Below, in pieces: positions 24,284 through 32,789 of a stretch of DNA of 64,000 nucleotides. The notes under the pieces were generated by a model that had not been told where the DNA came from, did not search any database, and worked only from the letters and a program-made list of their open reading frames with translations. Source of the DNA: Brevibacillus parabrevis (lineage in GTDB: Bacteria > Bacillota > Bacilli > Brevibacillales > Brevibacillaceae); NCBI RefSeq assembly GCF_003710905.1, contig NZ_RHHV01000019.1:124001-188000 (forward strand), in the 5' to 3' direction. Each line of letters starts with the position of its first letter. Position 1 is the first letter of the stretch. A program made the position numbers and the translations under genes.

Positions 24284-24325
24284 AAAGCCACTCCCCTTAG
24301 CAACTAGGGTGAGTGGCTTTTTTTG
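24284..24325 (+). terminator. Terminator after the CBS/CorC gene
   Basis: AAAGCCACTC (24284-24293) pairs with GAGTGGCTTT, with an inner CCCT/AGGG extension, and is followed by a T-run. Confidence 0.85.
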
Positions 24326-24434
24326 TGTGAAAAACGCCTCGATGTTTTTCTAGATATTGGATGATTCTGTTTGCGGTCAACAAAACGGTCACAGCTGTAT
24401 TGTTATGTGCATCTCCGTTTTGGTTTCGGCTGAG

Positions 24435-25412
24435 TCAAGTCGTTTCCAAGCCATCCGACTGCTTCCAGTCTTGCACGCCGTTGTCCTCCAGTATGCCCAT
24501 CGTTACGTCACTAATATCAGGATCAGTCAGCAGACTGTCGCGAATGCGGTATTTAATGTCGTCCGCTACCGCAAGAGTCAGACCCGCTCGCAGCTCGACA
24601 TAGCATTCTACGTGGTAAAAGCGGCCTTCCTGGACAATTCGCAGGCGATTGATATCCGTCACATCCGGATCAGCAAAAATAATCGCTGCCACCCGGTCTT
24701 CGACTTCTTTTGGAGCGGCGACCCCAATCAAGCCGACCATGTTGTCGTATCCTACCTTGAACGCCACTCCGACCATCAAAATGCCGATCATGATCGTAGC
24801 GATACCGTCGAGCAAGGCAAACGTCGTAAACTGTGTCACCACTACCGCGATCAGAGCCAGGAGCGCTCCCGTCGTCGCTACGATATCTTCGTAAAAGACA
24901 AGCCGTGTCGGCGGCGCCGCACGTCCCACATGGCGAAACGCAGCAGGCACAATCCCCCAGCCTTTTGCCTCGACGCGAGTCTCGTGCACGATTTCTTTCA
25001 TCGCCTTGACCAACACCAAGCCATCTACGACAATCGCCAGAAACAAGATGATAAAATTAAGCCAGAAGTGGCTGGCGTGCGCAGGCTCTTTGAGCAGATG
25101 AATGCCTTCCATGACCGTCTCGTACGCCATGATCGTTACGACAATGACTGCGATCATGCAAAACAGGTTGATGACCCGACCAAATCCGGTCGGAAAGCGC
25201 GGCGTCGGCTTCTTTTCCGCCAGTACGCTGCCGAAAAACACAAAGCCCTGGTTGACCGCGTCCGCAATCGAGTGCATAGCCGAAGCGAACATCGCCCCGC
25301 TGCCGCTGTAGGCTGCGGCAAAGCCCTTGACAATCGCCAGGCCGAGATTGCCCAAAGCTGCTGTCGCTGAAGATGTGTTTCCCTTTTTTAACGTTGTCCA
25401 AAAAGAACTCAT
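24435..25412 (-). CDS. Cation diffusion facilitator transporter (ZnT9-like subgroup)
   Basis: A 325-residue CDF protein exporting divalent metal such as Zn, Mn, Co or Fe. Six helices are visible with the first metal site in MHSIADAVNQ (HxxxD) and the second in YEDIVATTGA, where Glu-Asp replaces the HxxxD of classical CzcD. This combination marks the SLC30A9-like branch. A cytoplasmic C-terminal domain of about 90 residues follows. GAGGAGG is upstream of the ATG at 25410-25412. A single gene, not in an obvious operon. Confidence 0.85.
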   Translation of the reverse strand: MSSFWTTLKKGNTSSATAALGNLGLAIVKGFAAAYSGSGAMFASAMHSIADAVNQGFVFFGSVLAEKKPTPRFPTGFGRVINLFCMIAVIVVTIMAYETVMEGIHLLKEPAHASHFWLNFIILFLAIVVDGLVLVKAMKEIVHETRVEAKGWGIVPAAFRHVGRAAPPTRLVFYEDIVATTGALLALIAVVVTQFTTFALLDGIATIMIGILMVGVAFKVGYDNMVGLIGVAAPKEVEDRVAAIIFADPDVTDINRLRIVQEGRFYHVECYVELRAGLTLAVADDIKYRIRDSLLTDPDISDVTMGILEDNGVQDWKQSDGLETT

Positions 25413-25495
25413 CCTGCCCGTATCCTCCTCGGGAAAAATCCTGTTTCTTCGTTTATTATTCCCCGTGAAAGCACGTCGTTCCTTTTTCAATAAAA

Positions 25496-25533
25496 GGAAA
25501 AAGGCAGCGCCGCCGACCGCGTTGGCAGCCTTT
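25496..25533 (-). terminator. Probable terminator of the guanidinium exporter operon
   Basis: On the minus strand AAAGGCTGCC and a following GCTGCCTTTTT form an imperfect hairpin with a T-run, overlapping the last codon of the second SMR gene. Confidence 0.55.
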
Positions 25534-25846
25534 ACGCCAACAATTTCAGCCCCGCCACGGACACGATGACCAGCCCAATGAAAACAAGCCGCAGCGCATC
25601 TTTTGGCTCCCCGTAAAACAGCATTCCGACCAAGGCGCTTCCTACCGTGCCGATTCCCGTCCATACGGCGTAGGCGGTGCCCATCGGAATCCCGTTCATC
25701 GCGATCGACAGCAAAATGAAGCTGAGCGAAAATCCGCCGAGCAGGACAGCCCATGAACGCAGCGACGGCCGCTGGTTCACCTGCGAAATCCCCATGACGC
25801 CTACCACTTCAAACAACCCGGCAAAAATCAACGATACCCATGTCAT
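25532..25846 (-). CDS. SMR-family guanidinium exporter subunit (YkkD/Gdx-like)
   Basis: A 104-residue four-helix small multidrug resistance protein. The membrane glutamate essential for proton-coupled export is E13 (IFAGLFEVVGV), and the GTAYAVWTGIGTVGS loop is typical. It overlaps its partner gene by four bases (ATGA). Paired SMR proteins of the YkkC/YkkD type export guanidinium and work as heterodimers. The upstream guanidine-I riboswitch supports that substrate rather than a general drug. Confidence 0.9.
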   Translation of the reverse strand: MTWVSLIFAGLFEVVGVMGISQVNQRPSLRSWAVLLGGFSLSFILLSIAMNGIPMGTAYAVWTGIGTVGSALVGMLFYGEPKDALRLVFIGLVIVSVAGLKLLA

Positions 25847-26196
25847 GCAACTTCCCCCTCCTTGTGCGAATCTCCTCCATGTTCATGCGTGACCACCTTC
25901 AAGCCGATGATGCCCGCCAGCAAAAGAGCAATCAGTCCGACCTTCATCCAACTGAACGGCTCCCCGAAAAAAGCCATCTCAACAATCACTGTGCCCGCCG
26001 TGCCCAACCCGACAAAGACAGCGTACACCGTGCTCGTCGGCAGCCTTTTGCCTGAGTAGATCAACACAGCGAAGCTGATCATAATGGCAATCGCCGTCAG
26101 TGCCCACTCCCACAATTGGTCCGCGTATTTCAGCCCTGCTACCCACATCACCTCAAACACGGCGGCAAGCACGACCAGCAGCCAGTTTTTTTGCAT
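25843..26196 (-). CDS. SMR-family guanidinium exporter subunit (YkkC/Gdx-like)
   Basis: A 117-residue four-helix SMR protein, the first gene of the pair. The conserved glutamate is E15 (LAAVFEVMWVAGLKYAD), and STVYAVFVGLGTAGTVIVE is the family loop. A His/Glu-rich tail (THEHGGDSHKEGE) extends past the last helix. AAAAGGAGGGG precedes the ATG. Transcription enters through a guanidine-I riboswitch. Confidence 0.9.
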   Translation of the reverse strand: MQKNWLLVVLAAVFEVMWVAGLKYADQLWEWALTAIAIMISFAVLIYSGKRLPTSTVYAVFVGLGTAGTVIVEMAFFGEPFSWMKVGLIALLLAGIIGLKVVTHEHGGDSHKEGEVA

Positions 26197-26266
26197 CGTA
26201 ACCCCTCCTTTTTATATCGTTCCCCAAGTGCAACTCGCAGGCTCACCCGGGCTTTTTCCCACATGC

Positions 26267-26313
26267 AAAAAAAGCCACGGGCGAATACCGTTACAGATAT
26301 TCTCCCGGGCTTT
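26267..26313 (-). terminator. Expression-platform terminator of the guanidine-I riboswitch
   Basis: On the minus strand AGCCCGGGAGAATA pairs imperfectly with TATTCGCCCGTGGCT, followed by seven T's. The left arm is shared with the 3' part of the aptamer, so ligand binding should prevent termination and switch the exporter on. Confidence 0.8.
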
Positions 26314-26398
26314 TATCCCTCCGTGTACACGGCAAACGCCGTGGGTTTTCTCTCGGTCCAGTCCGGCCACTATCTGGCTCGCGGAACCCTAGAAAACT
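26298..26398 (-). ncRNA. Guanidine-I (ykkC) riboswitch
   Basis: On the minus strand the leader contains CTAGGGTTCCGC, then GGACTGGACCGAGAG, AAACCCACGG, CACGGAGGGATAAAAG and CCCGGGAGA in order, the conserved core of the ykkC class that binds guanidinium. It lies about 100 bases before the SMR gene pair. Confidence 0.95.
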
Positions 26399-26435
26399 CA
26401 ACATATGCAATTTGACTCATGGGCAACTGGCTCCT

Positions 26436-26465
26436 ATTGTAGCAAAAGCCAAACGATTTTTGCAA
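26436..26465 (-). promoter_or_regulatory. Promoter of the guanidine riboswitch transcript
   Basis: On the minus strand TTGCAA (-35) and TACAAT (-10) are separated by 18 bases, about 40 bases upstream of the aptamer. Confidence 0.65.
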
Positions 26466-26554
26466 GATTTTCGCAAGGGCAGCTACTTGTGCTATTCTAA
26501 CTTACGTAAAGCAAAAGCTCGTCCCAAACGAAAACAAGCAAGGAGAATAAGCCG

Positions 26555-27016
26555 ATGACGAATGTATTGTTTGTGTGCCTGGGAAATATTTGCCGCTCCC
26601 CGATGGCAGAAGCCGTTTTTCGCCATCTTGTCGAACAGGAAGGGCTGAGCACAGAAATCAGCATCGACTCTGCCGGGATCGGCGGCTGGCATGCCGGAGA
26701 GCGTCCGCACAAAGGCACCCAACAGGTTCTCGACGAAAAAGGGATCGCTCACGACACGTTGCGCGCCCGGCAAATCAAGCACCACGATTTTTCCGAGTAC
26801 GACTATGTCGTCTGCATGGACGAAGAAAATTTGGCGGCGCTCACCCAAATGGCTCCGTCAGGCAAAAATGTGCACCGCCTGCTGGACTTCGCCCAATCCG
26901 TACAGGAGCAAAACGTGGAGGACCCTTACTACACCGGGCGTTTCTCCTACGTATACGACTTGGTGGAAGCTGGCTGCCGCGGCCTTTTGGCAGAGATCAA
27001 AAGCAAAAAGGGATAG
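26555..27016 (+). CDS. Low-molecular-weight protein tyrosine phosphatase
   Basis: A 153-residue LMW-PTP. The P-loop CLGNICRS gives the CX5R motif with C8 and R14, and the general-acid loop VEDPYYTGRF carries the aspartate. Such enzymes dephosphorylate tyrosine or arginine residues on proteins; Bacillus YwlE is an arginine phosphatase while YfkJ is a tyrosine phosphatase, and YwlE has Thr at position two after the catalytic Cys. Here that residue is G-N, so the tyrosine type is more likely. AAGGAG precedes the ATG. Confidence 0.9.
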   Translation: MTNVLFVCLGNICRSPMAEAVFRHLVEQEGLSTEISIDSAGIGGWHAGERPHKGTQQVLDEKGIAHDTLRARQIKHHDFSEYDYVVCMDEENLAALTQMAPSGKNVHRLLDFAQSVQEQNVEDPYYTGRFSYVYDLVEAGCRGLLAEIKSKKG

Positions 27017-27047
27017 CCCTCCGTCTGGGGGCATCCCTTCTTTTTTT
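27007..27047 (+). terminator. Terminator after the PTP gene
   Basis: AAGGGAT and ATCCCTT form a stem extended by CCC/GGG after a short bulge, followed by seven T's. The next gene, converging, stops at its end. Confidence 0.82.
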
Positions 27048-27855
27048 ACACAGCTACGGTCTTTTCCTCCCACAGCCTGCCCAGCCAGCTTACCGTGCTG
27101 CCGATCAACTTGCTGTAGCTGTCTGCGGAAGAAAATGTATGATCGCCGCCGACAATCACTTCTTTTTCGCACGTTCCCCTTCTGCGCAAGTGCAGCTCCC
27201 GCTCGTAATGAAACATCGCATCGACTGCAATGACGTCATCGCGATTGCCGTGCAGGATCAGCACATCTCCTTCAAACTGCTTGACGTGGCGCAATGGCTG
27301 AGCACCGTTCAACGACTGGAAGTAGCGTCTGGAAAGCAAGTAGCCATTATGGTCGGTGCTCCCCAAAGAGAGTGCTTCCTGATACTCTTTTTCCCCGACG
27401 ATCCGCACGATGTCTTCAAACGGCTGGGCTACCGCAGCCCACAGCACCATGGAATGAATCCGTCTGTCCTGACTTGCCGTCAAGGCCGAGACAGCCCCGC
27501 CAAGGCTGTGCCCGAGCAAAATAATCCGTTCCTGGTCTACCCGTTCCAGCGCAGCAGCGTAATCGAGCACATCGCGTGTCTGCTTGAGCAAAACGTCCAG
27601 CCCGCCTGCTCCGTAATCCCCGTCGCTTTCTCCGCATCCGCCATAATCAAAGCGCAAGACGCCAAACCCGTGAGCGGCAAGCTCTCTGGCGGCTTTTACA
27701 AACAAGCGGTTGACGCCGACTCGACTGCCGATAAAGCCATGGCAGATGACAACCAATGGGTATTTCGCAACCGTCCTGCCGTTTTGCTGCTCTGGCTCAT
27801 GCAACGTTGCCGTCAACATAACTGTCTCGCTTGGAATATGTAATGTCCGTTCCAA
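27046..27855 (-). CDS. Alpha/beta hydrolase, feruloyl/cinnamoyl esterase-like
   Basis: A protein of about 269 residues with the alpha/beta hydrolase fold. The oxyanion loop is ICHGFIGSR, the nucleophile elbow is GHSLGGA, the acid is near ILHGNRDDVIAVD and the histidine near VGGDHTFSS. It resembles serine aminopeptidase/cinnamoyl-esterase-like enzymes; the substrate is unknown. TTG at 27853-27855 is favoured by GAGGTG six bases upstream; GTG 27864 overlaps that binding site. Confidence 0.8.
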   Translation of the reverse strand: MERTLHIPSETVMLTATLHEPEQQNGRTVAKYPLVVICHGFIGSRVGVNRLFVKAARELAAHGFGVLRFDYGGCGESDGDYGAGGLDVLLKQTRDVLDYAAALERVDQERIILLGHSLGGAVSALTASQDRRIHSMVLWAAVAQPFEDIVRIVGEKEYQEALSLGSTDHNGYLLSRRYFQSLNGAQPLRHVKQFEGDVLILHGNRDDVIAVDAMFHYERELHLRRRGTCEKEVIVGGDHTFSSADSYSKLIGSTVSWLGRLWEEKTVAV

Positions 27856-27940
27856 AGAACTCACCTCTTTTATTTATAGTATTCCGAGTAGTTTACTTTG
27901 TTATCGACTATATTATCTCCTGTCCTGGCGAAAATGTCAA

Positions 27941-27975
27941 GAGTCGCCTGCGTTTTGGCACAGGCGACTCTTTTT
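27941..27975. terminator. Intrinsic hairpin after the secreted-protein gene
   Basis: GAGTCGCCTG (27941-27950) and CAGGCGACTC (27961-27970) are a perfect 10-bp stem. The T-run is on the plus-strand side, so it is strongest for plus-strand transcription, but its position suggests it serves the minus-strand gene to its right. Confidence 0.6.
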
Positions 27976-28936
27976 ATGGCTGAAGCGCTTTGCCGATTCT
28001 TGCTTGCAGCACTTCAAGCAGCTGCATCCATTCCCGTCCTTGCTCGGATTCTTCGTTGCCAGCATACTGATGCTCGCTTGGATAGAGCGAGTAGAAAACG
28101 CCCTCTTTGTTCTCCCCGATTTTCGTCAGGAAAGGATGCTCTTGATAATAAGGCAGCTTCGCCTGCTCCTTCGTCAAGCGGACAACCGTCGCCAACGGAA
28201 CGTCTTTTTTGGCTGCTGTGTCCTTGTAGTAAAACTGCACGCTAGACGGGTTGCCTTCTTCGTTCGGCAATGTCGCTTCCACGATTTTCAGCTTGCTCAT
28301 CACTTTTTCCGGCAACAAAATCCGGTAGCCGAGCTTGCTGTCGTAAGCCTTCATCGCTTCGAAAGTCTTCTCGATGTTTTGATCGTTCAACGACTCAGGC
28401 GTATTCCAGATGCCTACCGATTTGTCCGATGCAGGTGCAACACTCTCGACAAACCATTGGTCACCCTGCTGGCTCACGACGAGAATCGCCCGATCCGTGC
28501 CGAATTTGCCTGTGGAAGTCACCAGGTCAAAATCGATCTGGTATTTCAGCTTTTGATTTTGCCCGCTGCCAACAGAATCATCCGTTATGCTTGCGACCGT
28601 AAAGCCTTCCACCCACGGACTGGATGCGCCTGTCACCCAATGGGCGTTCTCCAGAGGAGCTTTCAGCCCAGAACGCGCCTGCTCTGTCAAGAGCGCGTAT
28701 TGCAGCGCACCGTTTCTCAGTTTGACAGCCTTTGCCCAAGTCTGGGCCGTATCGTATGCAGAAGTAGGAATAATCCCGCTCTCCAGCATTTTCAATTGCT
28801 CGCTCACTGAACTTTGAACAACTGCCGGTTTTTCCACTGCTGCGGCGCTGGATGGCTGCTGCACAATCGTCACGACGGAATAAGCCGTAACCCCGATTGC
28901 CAGTGCCGAACCTAACACGATGATTTTTTTCAACAT
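27974..28936 (-). CDS. Exported or membrane-anchored hypothetical protein
   Basis: A 320-residue protein with an N-terminal signal or anchor (MLKKIIVLGSALAIGVTAYSV). The rest is hydrophilic and cell-surface-like, with no repeat, catalytic motif or lipobox cysteine. Two halves can be seen, about residues 45-190 and 195-320 (PEKVMSKLKIVEATLPNEEG). GGGAGG lies upstream of the ATG. I do not recognise the family. Confidence 0.7.
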   Translation of the reverse strand: MLKKIIVLGSALAIGVTAYSVVTIVQQPSSAAAVEKPAVVQSSVSEQLKMLESGIIPTSAYDTAQTWAKAVKLRNGALQYALLTEQARSGLKAPLENAHWVTGASSPWVEGFTVASITDDSVGSGQNQKLKYQIDFDLVTSTGKFGTDRAILVVSQQGDQWFVESVAPASDKSVGIWNTPESLNDQNIEKTFEAMKAYDSKLGYRILLPEKVMSKLKIVEATLPNEEGNPSSVQFYYKDTAAKKDVPLATVVRLTKEQAKLPYYQEHPFLTKIGENKEGVFYSLYPSEHQYAGNEESEQGREWMQLLEVLQARIGKALQP

Positions 28937-29066
28937 TTCTGAACGCCTCCCAGTTGATCCCATGCCTGTATCGTACAGGCGAAAAATTGACTTGCACCTA
29001 TTAGGACGCAACAACTGCCGTTTTGTAACGCAATTGCCTGGAAAATATTTGTGTTCACTAAAAATG

Positions 29067-29105
29067 AAAAAGCCAAGACCCGTCAGCTAACGGGAATCGG
29101 CTTTT
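29067..29105 (-). terminator. Terminator of the DJ-1/PfpI gene
   Basis: On the minus strand AAAAGCCGATTCCCG and CGGGTCTTGGCTTTTT form a long stem with two mismatches and a T-run. Confidence 0.8.
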
Positions 29106-29120
29106 CTCTTCGCTGTATGG

Positions 29121-29675
29121 TTACGCGTTGACCTGTTTGATAAACTCTTTCATCAAAGCAGGCAGATCGTTCCAGGCGTGCCCGGAAATCAAGTTGCGAT
29201 CTACGTGGAGGCGCGTCTCGATGTACTTCGCTCCAGCCGCTTCAACCTCTGGACGGCAGGCAAAATATGCGGTCATCTCGCGTCCTTTGATTTCGTCTGC
29301 AATTACCGTAAGTGCCACACTCGCATGACACAAAATCATAATTGGTTTATCATGTTGGAAGAAATGACGGGCGATCCGGGCAAAATCTTTGTGCAGCCGG
29401 ATATGCTCAGGGGCGCGTCCGCCGGGAATAATCAGGGCAGCGTACTCCTGCGGATCAATCTCTTCGAACGACGCATGTGCTTCGATCTGGTAGCCGCGTT
29501 TTTCCGTGAAAGTTTGCCAGTCTTCAAAATCGTGCACAACGGTATGAAGCACCTTCTTATCAGTTGGCGAGGCAATCGTCACTTCCAAGCCTTCCTCCAG
29601 GCAGCGATAATACGGATAGTAGGCTTCCAGCGCTTCCACTGCGTCGCCTGTCAGAATCAATACTTTTTTAGCCAT
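29121..29675 (-). CDS. DJ-1/PfpI family protein
   Basis: A 184-residue protein with the DJ-1/PfpI fold. The nucleophile elbow is MILCHASVA with C116 followed by H117, and IIPGGRAPEHI precedes it. Family members act as proteases, glyoxalases or deglycases and protect against aldehydes and oxidants; the exact reaction is not predictable. ATG 29673-29675 follows GGAGTGG. It is divergent from an HxlR-type regulator that probably controls it. Confidence 0.85.
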   Translation of the reverse strand: MAKKVLILTGDAVEALEAYYPYYRCLEEGLEVTIASPTDKKVLHTVVHDFEDWQTFTEKRGYQIEAHASFEEIDPQEYAALIIPGGRAPEHIRLHKDFARIARHFFQHDKPIMILCHASVALTVIADEIKGREMTAYFACRPEVEAAGAKYIETRLHVDRNLISGHAWNDLPALMKEFIKQVNA

Positions 29676-29763
29676 GGCGGCTTCCACTCCTTTATTTATA
29701 AGCAATGAGGTTGTTGCGTATCAACAAGGCTTATTATACAGGCGTGCGCCAGCCAACATAAGA

Positions 29764-29799
29764 ATGCACTTTTTTGTGCGGTAGTTACCAAAAGGATAC
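29764..29799. promoter_or_regulatory. Candidate operator in the DJ-1/HxlR intergenic region
   Basis: GCAC-N6-GTGC (29766-29769 and 29776-29779) is a perfect inverted repeat, followed by the near-palindrome GTTACCAAAAGGATAC. Either could bind the HxlR-type regulator and control both divergent genes. Confidence 0.4.
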
Positions 29800-29833
29800 T
29801 TATGGACAATGCTGTAGCAAAGGGAGAAAAACC

Positions 29834-30256
29834 ATGCTTGATCTGAGAAAAGAAACGATGGAAAAAATCCGCAACGGCGATTTCACTTGCTCCAAGGAAC
29901 TGACGCTGTCCATGTTCAGCGGGAAGTGGAAAGTCGTCATTTTATGGCACTTGGGCGTAGAAGGCCCGCATCGCTTCAGCGAGCTGCAACGCCTGTTTCC
30001 GAAAATTACGCATAAAATGCTGACGAGCCAGCTCAAGGAGCTGATCGAGGACGGGATCGTCCATCGCGAGGTTTATCCGGAAGTTCCGCCACGAGTGGAG
30101 TATTCCATGACCGAGCTGGGAATGACGCTGTTGCCGATCATCGAGCTAATGTACGAGTGGGGCGAAAAACGGATGGAGCAGCTGAAACTGGAATTGGGCG
30201 AGCAAACCACTCCTGCCTGCGAATGCCCGGTATCGCCCCAAAATAAAGAAGGATAG
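29834..30256 (+). CDS. HxlR-family transcriptional regulator
   Basis: A 140-residue winged-helix protein of the HxlR/DUF24 family. The core is SMFSGKWKVVILWHL and ELQRLFPKITHKMLTSQLKEL, with the wing RVEYSMTELG. The N-terminal cysteine C19 (FTCSKELTLS) matches the redox- or electrophile-sensing cysteine of HypR, YodB and CatR. GGGAG precedes ATG 29834. The divergent DJ-1/PfpI gene is its likely target. Confidence 0.88.
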   Translation: MLDLRKETMEKIRNGDFTCSKELTLSMFSGKWKVVILWHLGVEGPHRFSELQRLFPKITHKMLTSQLKELIEDGIVHREVYPEVPPRVEYSMTELGMTLLPIIELMYEWGEKRMEQLKLELGEQTTPACECPVSPQNKEG

Positions 30257-30282
30257 CACCCGACTGAGGCGCTATCCTTTTT
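30249..30282 (+). terminator. Terminator after the HxlR-type gene
   Basis: AAGGATAGC (30249-30257) and GCTATCCTT (30271-30279) form a perfect stem followed by T's; motB stops immediately after, so it may also work on the other strand. Confidence 0.82.
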
Positions 30283-30284
30283 GT

Positions 30285-31094
30285 TTACGGATTGACACTG
30301 TTTTTTGGCGGGGAAGCCAAATCTCGCAAAATGGCGACCTCTACCCGTCTGTTTTTTGCCCGGCCTTCCGCCGTCGTGTTCGGAGCTACCGGATGGTATT
30401 CGCCCATGCCAGTCGCGCTGAATTTCGTCGGGTTCAGGTTTTGGTTTTCCAGAAGCACCTTCAAAAAGTTGACGGAACGCTTGGCAGAAAGATCCCAGTT
30501 GGACGGGAACTCCGCACGATGAATCGGCACGTTGTCCGTATGTCCGGTCACGGTTACTTTTTTCGGGTGAGGAACGAGCATCGCTGCCATTTCGGTAGCA
30601 AGCGTTCTCGCTTCCGGCTTCAGGACAGCGCTTCCCGAATCAAACAAGGCGTTGTCCAGGATCGTGATGAGAAGTCCTTCCTCGGTCAGCTTCGTCTGGA
30701 GCTTGTCCTGGAGTTTGTTTTGCTGAATGTAGCCTTCCAGCTGCGTTTGCAGCTTTTTCAAGTCCTCTGTTTCTTTGCGGACTGCTTCTTCCAGCTTTTT
30801 CTCTTCTTCCGTCTTCTGCTTTTCCGCTTCCTGTGCGCCTTTATGTACGGTTTGCTGCATCATGTTCGGGTCGAGTGGAATCGGGCTAGGCTGATCCAAA
30901 ACGCCCACGCCGCCGTTCAACGCAACGTTAAAGGAGCGAACCATCTGGTCGAACTTCTTGGCATCCATTTCGCTGGAGGCAAACAATACGATAAACAAAG
31001 CGAGCAGGAGGGTGAGCAAGTCCGCGTACGGAATCAGCCAAGACTCGTCCATATGCTCTTCGTGCTGAGCATGTCTCTTTGGTCGCTTAGCCAT
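30285..31094 (-). CDS. motB: Flagellar stator protein MotB
   Basis: A 269-residue stator subunit that couples ion flow to flagellar rotation and anchors to peptidoglycan. The single helix PYADLLTLLLALFIVLFAS contains the essential aspartate. A plug and Glu/Lys coiled coil follow, and the OmpA-like domain lies at about residues 140-255 (VTVTGHTDNVPIH and NRRVEVAI). The absence of the polar residues of MotS suggests proton use. It overlaps motA by eight bases. Confidence 0.93.
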   Translation of the reverse strand: MAKRPKRHAQHEEHMDESWLIPYADLLTLLLALFIVLFASSEMDAKKFDQMVRSFNVALNGGVGVLDQPSPIPLDPNMMQQTVHKGAQEAEKQKTEEEKKLEEAVRKETEDLKKLQTQLEGYIQQNKLQDKLQTKLTEEGLLITILDNALFDSGSAVLKPEARTLATEMAAMLVPHPKKVTVTGHTDNVPIHRAEFPSNWDLSAKRSVNFLKVLLENQNLNPTKFSATGMGEYHPVAPNTTAEGRAKNRRVEVAILRDLASPPKNSVNP

Positions 31095-31902
31095 TTACCG
31101 CAGCTCCTTCCTCCCTCTTCTCTTCCTTCATTTCTTCTTTCATCTCGCTGCGCTCGTTGTACGGGATGTACACCAGAAGCTTCTGCTCGATGGCAGCCGG
31201 AGAAACACCTGCCTGAATGGACAGAAGTCCTTCCACCATGATTTTCTTGATTTCGATTTCTTGCTTGGATTTTCTTTTCAGCTTGGTGGCGAATGGGTGC
31301 CACAGCACGTAACCGGTAAAAATACCGAGCAGAGTCGCTACGAACGCAGCCGCGATCGATATACCGAGGGCGTCGATATCGCTCAGGTTACCCAGTGCCG
31401 CAATCAGACCAACTACCGCTCCCAATACCCCGAGGGTCGGAGCGTAGCTGCCCGCCTGGCTGAAGACGAGGGCGCCAGCCTGGTGGCGTTCTTCAATCGC
31501 GTGAATTTCCTCGTTGAGAACATCGCGGACGAAATCCGGCTCGCCACCGTCGATGATCATCTTCATGCCATTGCGCAGGAACGGGTCTTCGATCTCATCA
31601 GACGTGTTTTCCAGAGCAAGCAAGCCTTCACGACGGGCGATAGATGCCCAGTTCATGAATTGACCGATCAGTTCCCTTTTGGCAGGGAGTTTTTGCTCGC
31701 TAAAAATCACCTTGAAAAGGGCAGGAATCCTTTTGATTTCCGACATGGGAAATGCATTGAAAAGGGCGGCAATCGTACCTACGATGATAATCATGAACGC
31801 TGCTGGATTCAGCAGGGCCGAGGGACTCGCGTGCTTCAAGATCATCCCGACCACTACTGCGACAATACCTAGGACTATACCTATCAAGGTAGACTTTTCC
31901 AT
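31087..31902 (-). CDS. motA: Flagellar stator protein MotA
   Basis: A 271-residue four-helix stator subunit. Hydrophobic segments are ESTLIGIVLG-type at the N-terminus, AAFMIIIVGTIAALF, and the paired helices around AGSYAPTLGVLGAVVGLIAAL and SIAAAFVATLLGIFTGYVLW. The proline and charged cytoplasmic loop residues are typical. GGGAGTG precedes the ATG. No other flagellar genes are nearby, as is common for motAB in Bacillus. Confidence 0.93.
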   Translation of the reverse strand: MEKSTLIGIVLGIVAVVVGMILKHASPSALLNPAAFMIIIVGTIAALFNAFPMSEIKRIPALFKVIFSEQKLPAKRELIGQFMNWASIARREGLLALENTSDEIEDPFLRNGMKMIIDGGEPDFVRDVLNEEIHAIEERHQAGALVFSQAGSYAPTLGVLGAVVGLIAALGNLSDIDALGISIAAAFVATLLGIFTGYVLWHPFATKLKRKSKQEIEIKKIMVEGLLSIQAGVSPAAIEQKLLVYIPYNERSEMKEEMKEEKREEGAAVNG

Positions 31903-32057
31903 CGTGACACTCCCTATTACCATAATCGAAATTTATCTATATTATGGTTTCGGTATTTTTCGCCACTTTTGTGAGGGGTAGTTACATAAAATCCGCATCT
32001 TTTCGCAAGAAACTAATAGAGAGGACAAAATGATCGTAGATGTGGGCTTTGACCCGT

Positions 32058-32789
32058 TTAACCGAAGTGCTGCACCAGGCCGATCATGACCAGCAATCCT
32101 ACGATAAACGAAAAAGTCGCGGAACGGGCATGGCCGTCTCCGTGGCTTTCCGGAATCAGCTCCTTGTACACGATAAACAGCATGGCGCCAGCGGCAAAAG
32201 CCAGCCCGTACGGCACCAGCCCTTTGACCACCGCCGTGAGATAATGGCCGCAAATCGCGGAAACGATTTCGACGGCTCCGGTCATCGTCGCAAGCAAAAA
32301 AGCTTTGAACCGGCTCACTTTTTGATTGATGAGAAACAGCGCCACCAAAAAGCCTTCGGGCGCGTTTTGCAGGCCAATCGCAAACGCGATCAAGCCGCCA
32401 AGCTCCGACTGCTCGCTGGAATAACTAACCCCGACGGACAGTCCCTCGGGTATATTGTGCAAAGTAATCGCCATCAAAATCAGCAGCGCCTGGGAGTCCA
32501 TCGAAATGTTGACCCTCGTATGCTCCAGATCAATATGCGGGATTACGCTTTCCAGGACAGTAAGAAAAAGCGTCCCGGTAAGCACGCCCAGACAGACGAT
32601 AATGAACGGGGCGTTGGACATCGCCTGGGGAATCAGGCTGAACGTCGCTGCCGCCACCATGATGCCAGCGGTAAAGGCCAGGAGAATATCCCGCCAACGG
32701 TGTGTGACCGTACGGAAAAAGAGAATCGGCAAAGCCCCGACTCCCGTTGCCATCGCGGACAGAAAGCTCCCCATTAAAAGCTGCTCCAT
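32058..32789 (-). CDS. ZIP-family divalent metal transporter
   Basis: A 243-residue ZIP protein for uptake of divalent metal such as Zn or Mn. Eight helices are present. The metal-site motifs are HNIPEGLSVG in helix four and QNAPEG in helix five. The His-rich end SHGDGHARS may help bind metal. GAGGAA lies upstream of the ATG at 32787-32789. No adjacent Fur-family regulator. Confidence 0.9.
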   Translation of the reverse strand: MEQLLMGSFLSAMATGVGALPILFFRTVTHRWRDILLAFTAGIMVAAATFSLIPQAMSNAPFIIVCLGVLTGTLFLTVLESVIPHIDLEHTRVNISMDSQALLILMAITLHNIPEGLSVGVSYSSEQSELGGLIAFAIGLQNAPEGFLVALFLINQKVSRFKAFLLATMTGAVEIVSAICGHYLTAVVKGLVPYGLAFAAGAMLFIVYKELIPESHGDGHARSATFSFIVGLLVMIGLVQHFG

